Shown here: piece after piece, positions 62,917-64,000 of the stretch
Numbering within the stretch: the first letter of the stretch is position 1
Layout: the number at the start of each line of letters is the position of its first letter
Assembly: GCF_001905445.1 (NCBI RefSeq)
Contig: NZ_LIVQ01000003.1
Span: forward strand, 1-64,000
Length of the DNA: 64,000 bases
Direction: 5' to 3'
DNA from: Streptomyces sp. CB00455
Lineage (GTDB): Bacteria; Actinomycetota; Actinomycetes; Streptomycetales; Streptomycetaceae
The notes under the pieces: generated by a model
What the model saw: only the letters and a program-made list of their open reading frames with translations
Told to the model about the DNA's origin: nothing
Database searches by the model: none
Translations under genes and position numbers: made by a program

Positions 62917-63515
62917 TGCCGCAGGGACAGCCGACCGTCGTTCCGGACGACGGACTCACGACGCGTCAGCGCCGCAACCGACCGCTCGTCTTCGTCCACA
63001 CCGGACCGGGCAAGGGCAAGTCCACGGCGGCCTTCGGGCTGGCGCTGCGGGCCTGGAACCAGGGCTGGCCGATCGGGGTGTTCCAGTTCGTCAAGTCGGC
63101 CAAGTGGAAGGTCGGTGAGGAGAACGCGCTCAAGGTGCTGGGCGCATCCGGCGAGGGCGGCAGCGTCGTCTGGCACAAGATGGGCGAGGGCTGGTCGTGG
63201 GTCCAGCGGGACGCCCAGCTCGACAACGAGCAGGCGGCCAAGGAGGGCTGGGAGCAGGTCAAGCGCGACCTGGCCGCCGAGACGCACCGGCTGTACGTGC
63301 TCGACGAGTTCGCGTACCCGATGCACTGGGGCTGGATCGACGTCGACGAGGTCATCGAGGTGCTGCGGGCCCGTCCGGGCACCCAGCACGTGGTGATCAC
63401 CGGGCGCAACGCGCCGGACAAGCTGCTGGAGTTCGCGGACCTGGTCACCGAGATGACCAAGGTGAAGCACCCGATGGACGCCGGCCAGAAGGGTCAGAAG
63501 GGCATCGAGTGGTGA
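62916..63515 (+). CDS. cobO: Corrinoid adenosyltransferase (CobO/BtuR type)
   Basis: A 199-residue enzyme that adenosylates cob(I)yrinic acid a,c-diamide. The N-terminal P-loop is TGPGKGKSTAAFGLALRA, then WKVGEENAL, VLDEFAYPMHWGWID and HVVITGRNAP. The start overlaps the previous stop by one base (TAATG) with AGGAGGG at 62902-62908, so expression is coupled to the chelatase. Confidence 0.95.
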   Translation: MPQGQPTVVPDDGLTTRQRRNRPLVFVHTGPGKGKSTAAFGLALRAWNQGWPIGVFQFVKSAKWKVGEENALKVLGASGEGGSVVWHKMGEGWSWVQRDAQLDNEQAAKEGWEQVKRDLAAETHRLYVLDEFAYPMHWGWIDVDEVIEVLRARPGTQHVVITGRNAPDKLLEFADLVTEMTKVKHPMDAGQKGQKGIEW

Positions 63516-64000
63516 CGTCGTCGAGCGTGCCGCGGCTGGTCGTCGCCGCCCCGTCCTCGGGGAGCGGCAAGACCACCGTCGCCACCGGTCTGATGGCGGC
63601 CTTCTCGGAGCGCGGCCTCGCCGTGTCCCCGCACAAGGCGGGCCCCGACTACATCGACCCCGGCTACCACGCGCTGGCCACGGGCCGTCCGGGGCGCAAC
63701 CTGGACGCCTTCATGTGCGGGCCGGAGCTGGTCGCCCCGCTGTTCGCGCACGGGGCCGCGGGCTGCGACCTCGCCGTGGTCGAGGGCGTGATGGGCCTGT
63801 ACGACGGGGCCGCGGGCCGTGGTGAGCTGGCGTCGACCGCGCAGGTCGCCAAGGTGCTGCGGGCGCCGGTGGTGCTGGTCGTCGACGCGTCCTCGCAGTC
63901 GCGGTCGGTGGCGGCGCTGGTGCACGGCTTCGCCTCCTTCGACCCGCAGGTGCGCCTCGGCGGCGTGATCCTGAACAAGGTCGGCTCCGACCGGCACGAG
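63512..64000 (+). CDS. cobB: Cobyrinic acid a,c-diamide synthase (CobB/CbiA), 5' part
   Basis: The first 163 codons of an ATP-dependent amidotransferase; the gene runs off the right edge. GTG at 63512 overlaps the cobO stop by 4 bases. The synthetase domain begins RLVVAAPSSGSGKTTVATGL (P-loop) and continues SPHKAGPDYIDPGYHALATG, VVEGVMGLYDGAAG and GGVILNKVGSDRHE, all family hallmarks. The glutaminase domain lies outside the window. Confidence 0.93.
   Translation, partial: MTSSSVPRLVVAAPSSGSGKTTVATGLMAAFSERGLAVSPHKAGPDYIDPGYHALATGRPGRNLDAFMCGPELVAPLFAHGAAGCDLAVVEGVMGLYDGAAGRGELASTAQVAKVLRAPVVLVVDASSQSRSVAALVHGFASFDPQVRLGGVILNKVGSDRHE

Overview
This 64 kb window is high-GC actinobacterial chromosome and almost certainly comes from a Streptomyces. 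The evidence is very strong GC bias at third codon positions, frequent GTG starts, a chaplin, a Gbn-type nucleoid protein, a 39-residue SGM_5486-type peptide, PhoP-type direct repeats and an actinobacterial fabG-fabI pair. From memory (not searched), the gene order matches S. coelicolor from about SCO1800 (chpE) through fabI/fabG (SCO1814/1815), tyrS, moaA, gbn (SCO1839) and pitH2 (SCO1845) to the cobalamin genes near SCO1846-1852. I see no insertion sequence, prophage, CRISPR array, integrase, tRNA gene or obvious biosynthetic cluster. This is core chromosome with a few accessory patches.

Layout. 1-547: leader and promoters of a leftward rRNA operon whose 16S gene lies just beyond the left edge. 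544-7574: 3-methyladenine glycosylase, Spo0M-like protein, a YbhB/PEBP gene interrupted by one in-frame TGA, HNH endonuclease, TSUP exporter, NfeD/SPFH pair, ABC ATPase and a hypothetical gene. 7872-11461: cysteine-free chaplin, two-component pair, and a secreted SLT-domain protein behind a long, structured upstream region. 11562-19634: FHA-ABC exporter, serB, SixA phosphatase, CynX-type transporter with a tiny membrane peptide and a divergent GntR regulator, and a secreted protein. 19846-28131: fabG-fabI, tldD-tldE, tyrS, GlsB, DUF3099, a Cys/His-rich small protein and moaA. 28310-32103: ActP/DUF485 symporter operon and a subtilisin-like protease.

32288-43947 is the most accessory-looking part. 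It holds a zinc alcohol dehydrogenase, a translationally coupled pair resembling alkylglycerol monooxygenase and TMEM86/YhhN lysoplasmalogenase, and a TetR-controlled operon (acetoacetate-decarboxylase-like, SDR, two amidohydrolases). It also holds an 874-residue protein with a complete C3HC4 RING finger and a TerD-like region, and an exonuclease-BRCT protein.

44037-57857: small zinc-ribbon-like protein, SURF1, an atypical SDR, a five-gene Asp23/AmaP envelope-stress operon, enoyl-CoA hydratase, gbn, an ABC-F ATPase with a candidate leaderless mini-ORF in front, YpfJ-type metallopeptidase, VOC protein, a repeat-bearing hypothetical, an alpha/beta hydrolase, and a Pit phosphate transporter behind a PHO box. 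57940-64000: a cobalamin riboswitch followed by cobD-cobQ-chlID-cobO-cobB; cobB runs off the right edge.

Most promising for follow-up: the ether-lipid-cleavage-like gene pair with two palindromic operator candidates; the RING/TerD protein; the MANLLAD mini-ORF ahead of the ABC-F gene; the GATC cluster near gbn; and the structured region upstream of the SLT gene.
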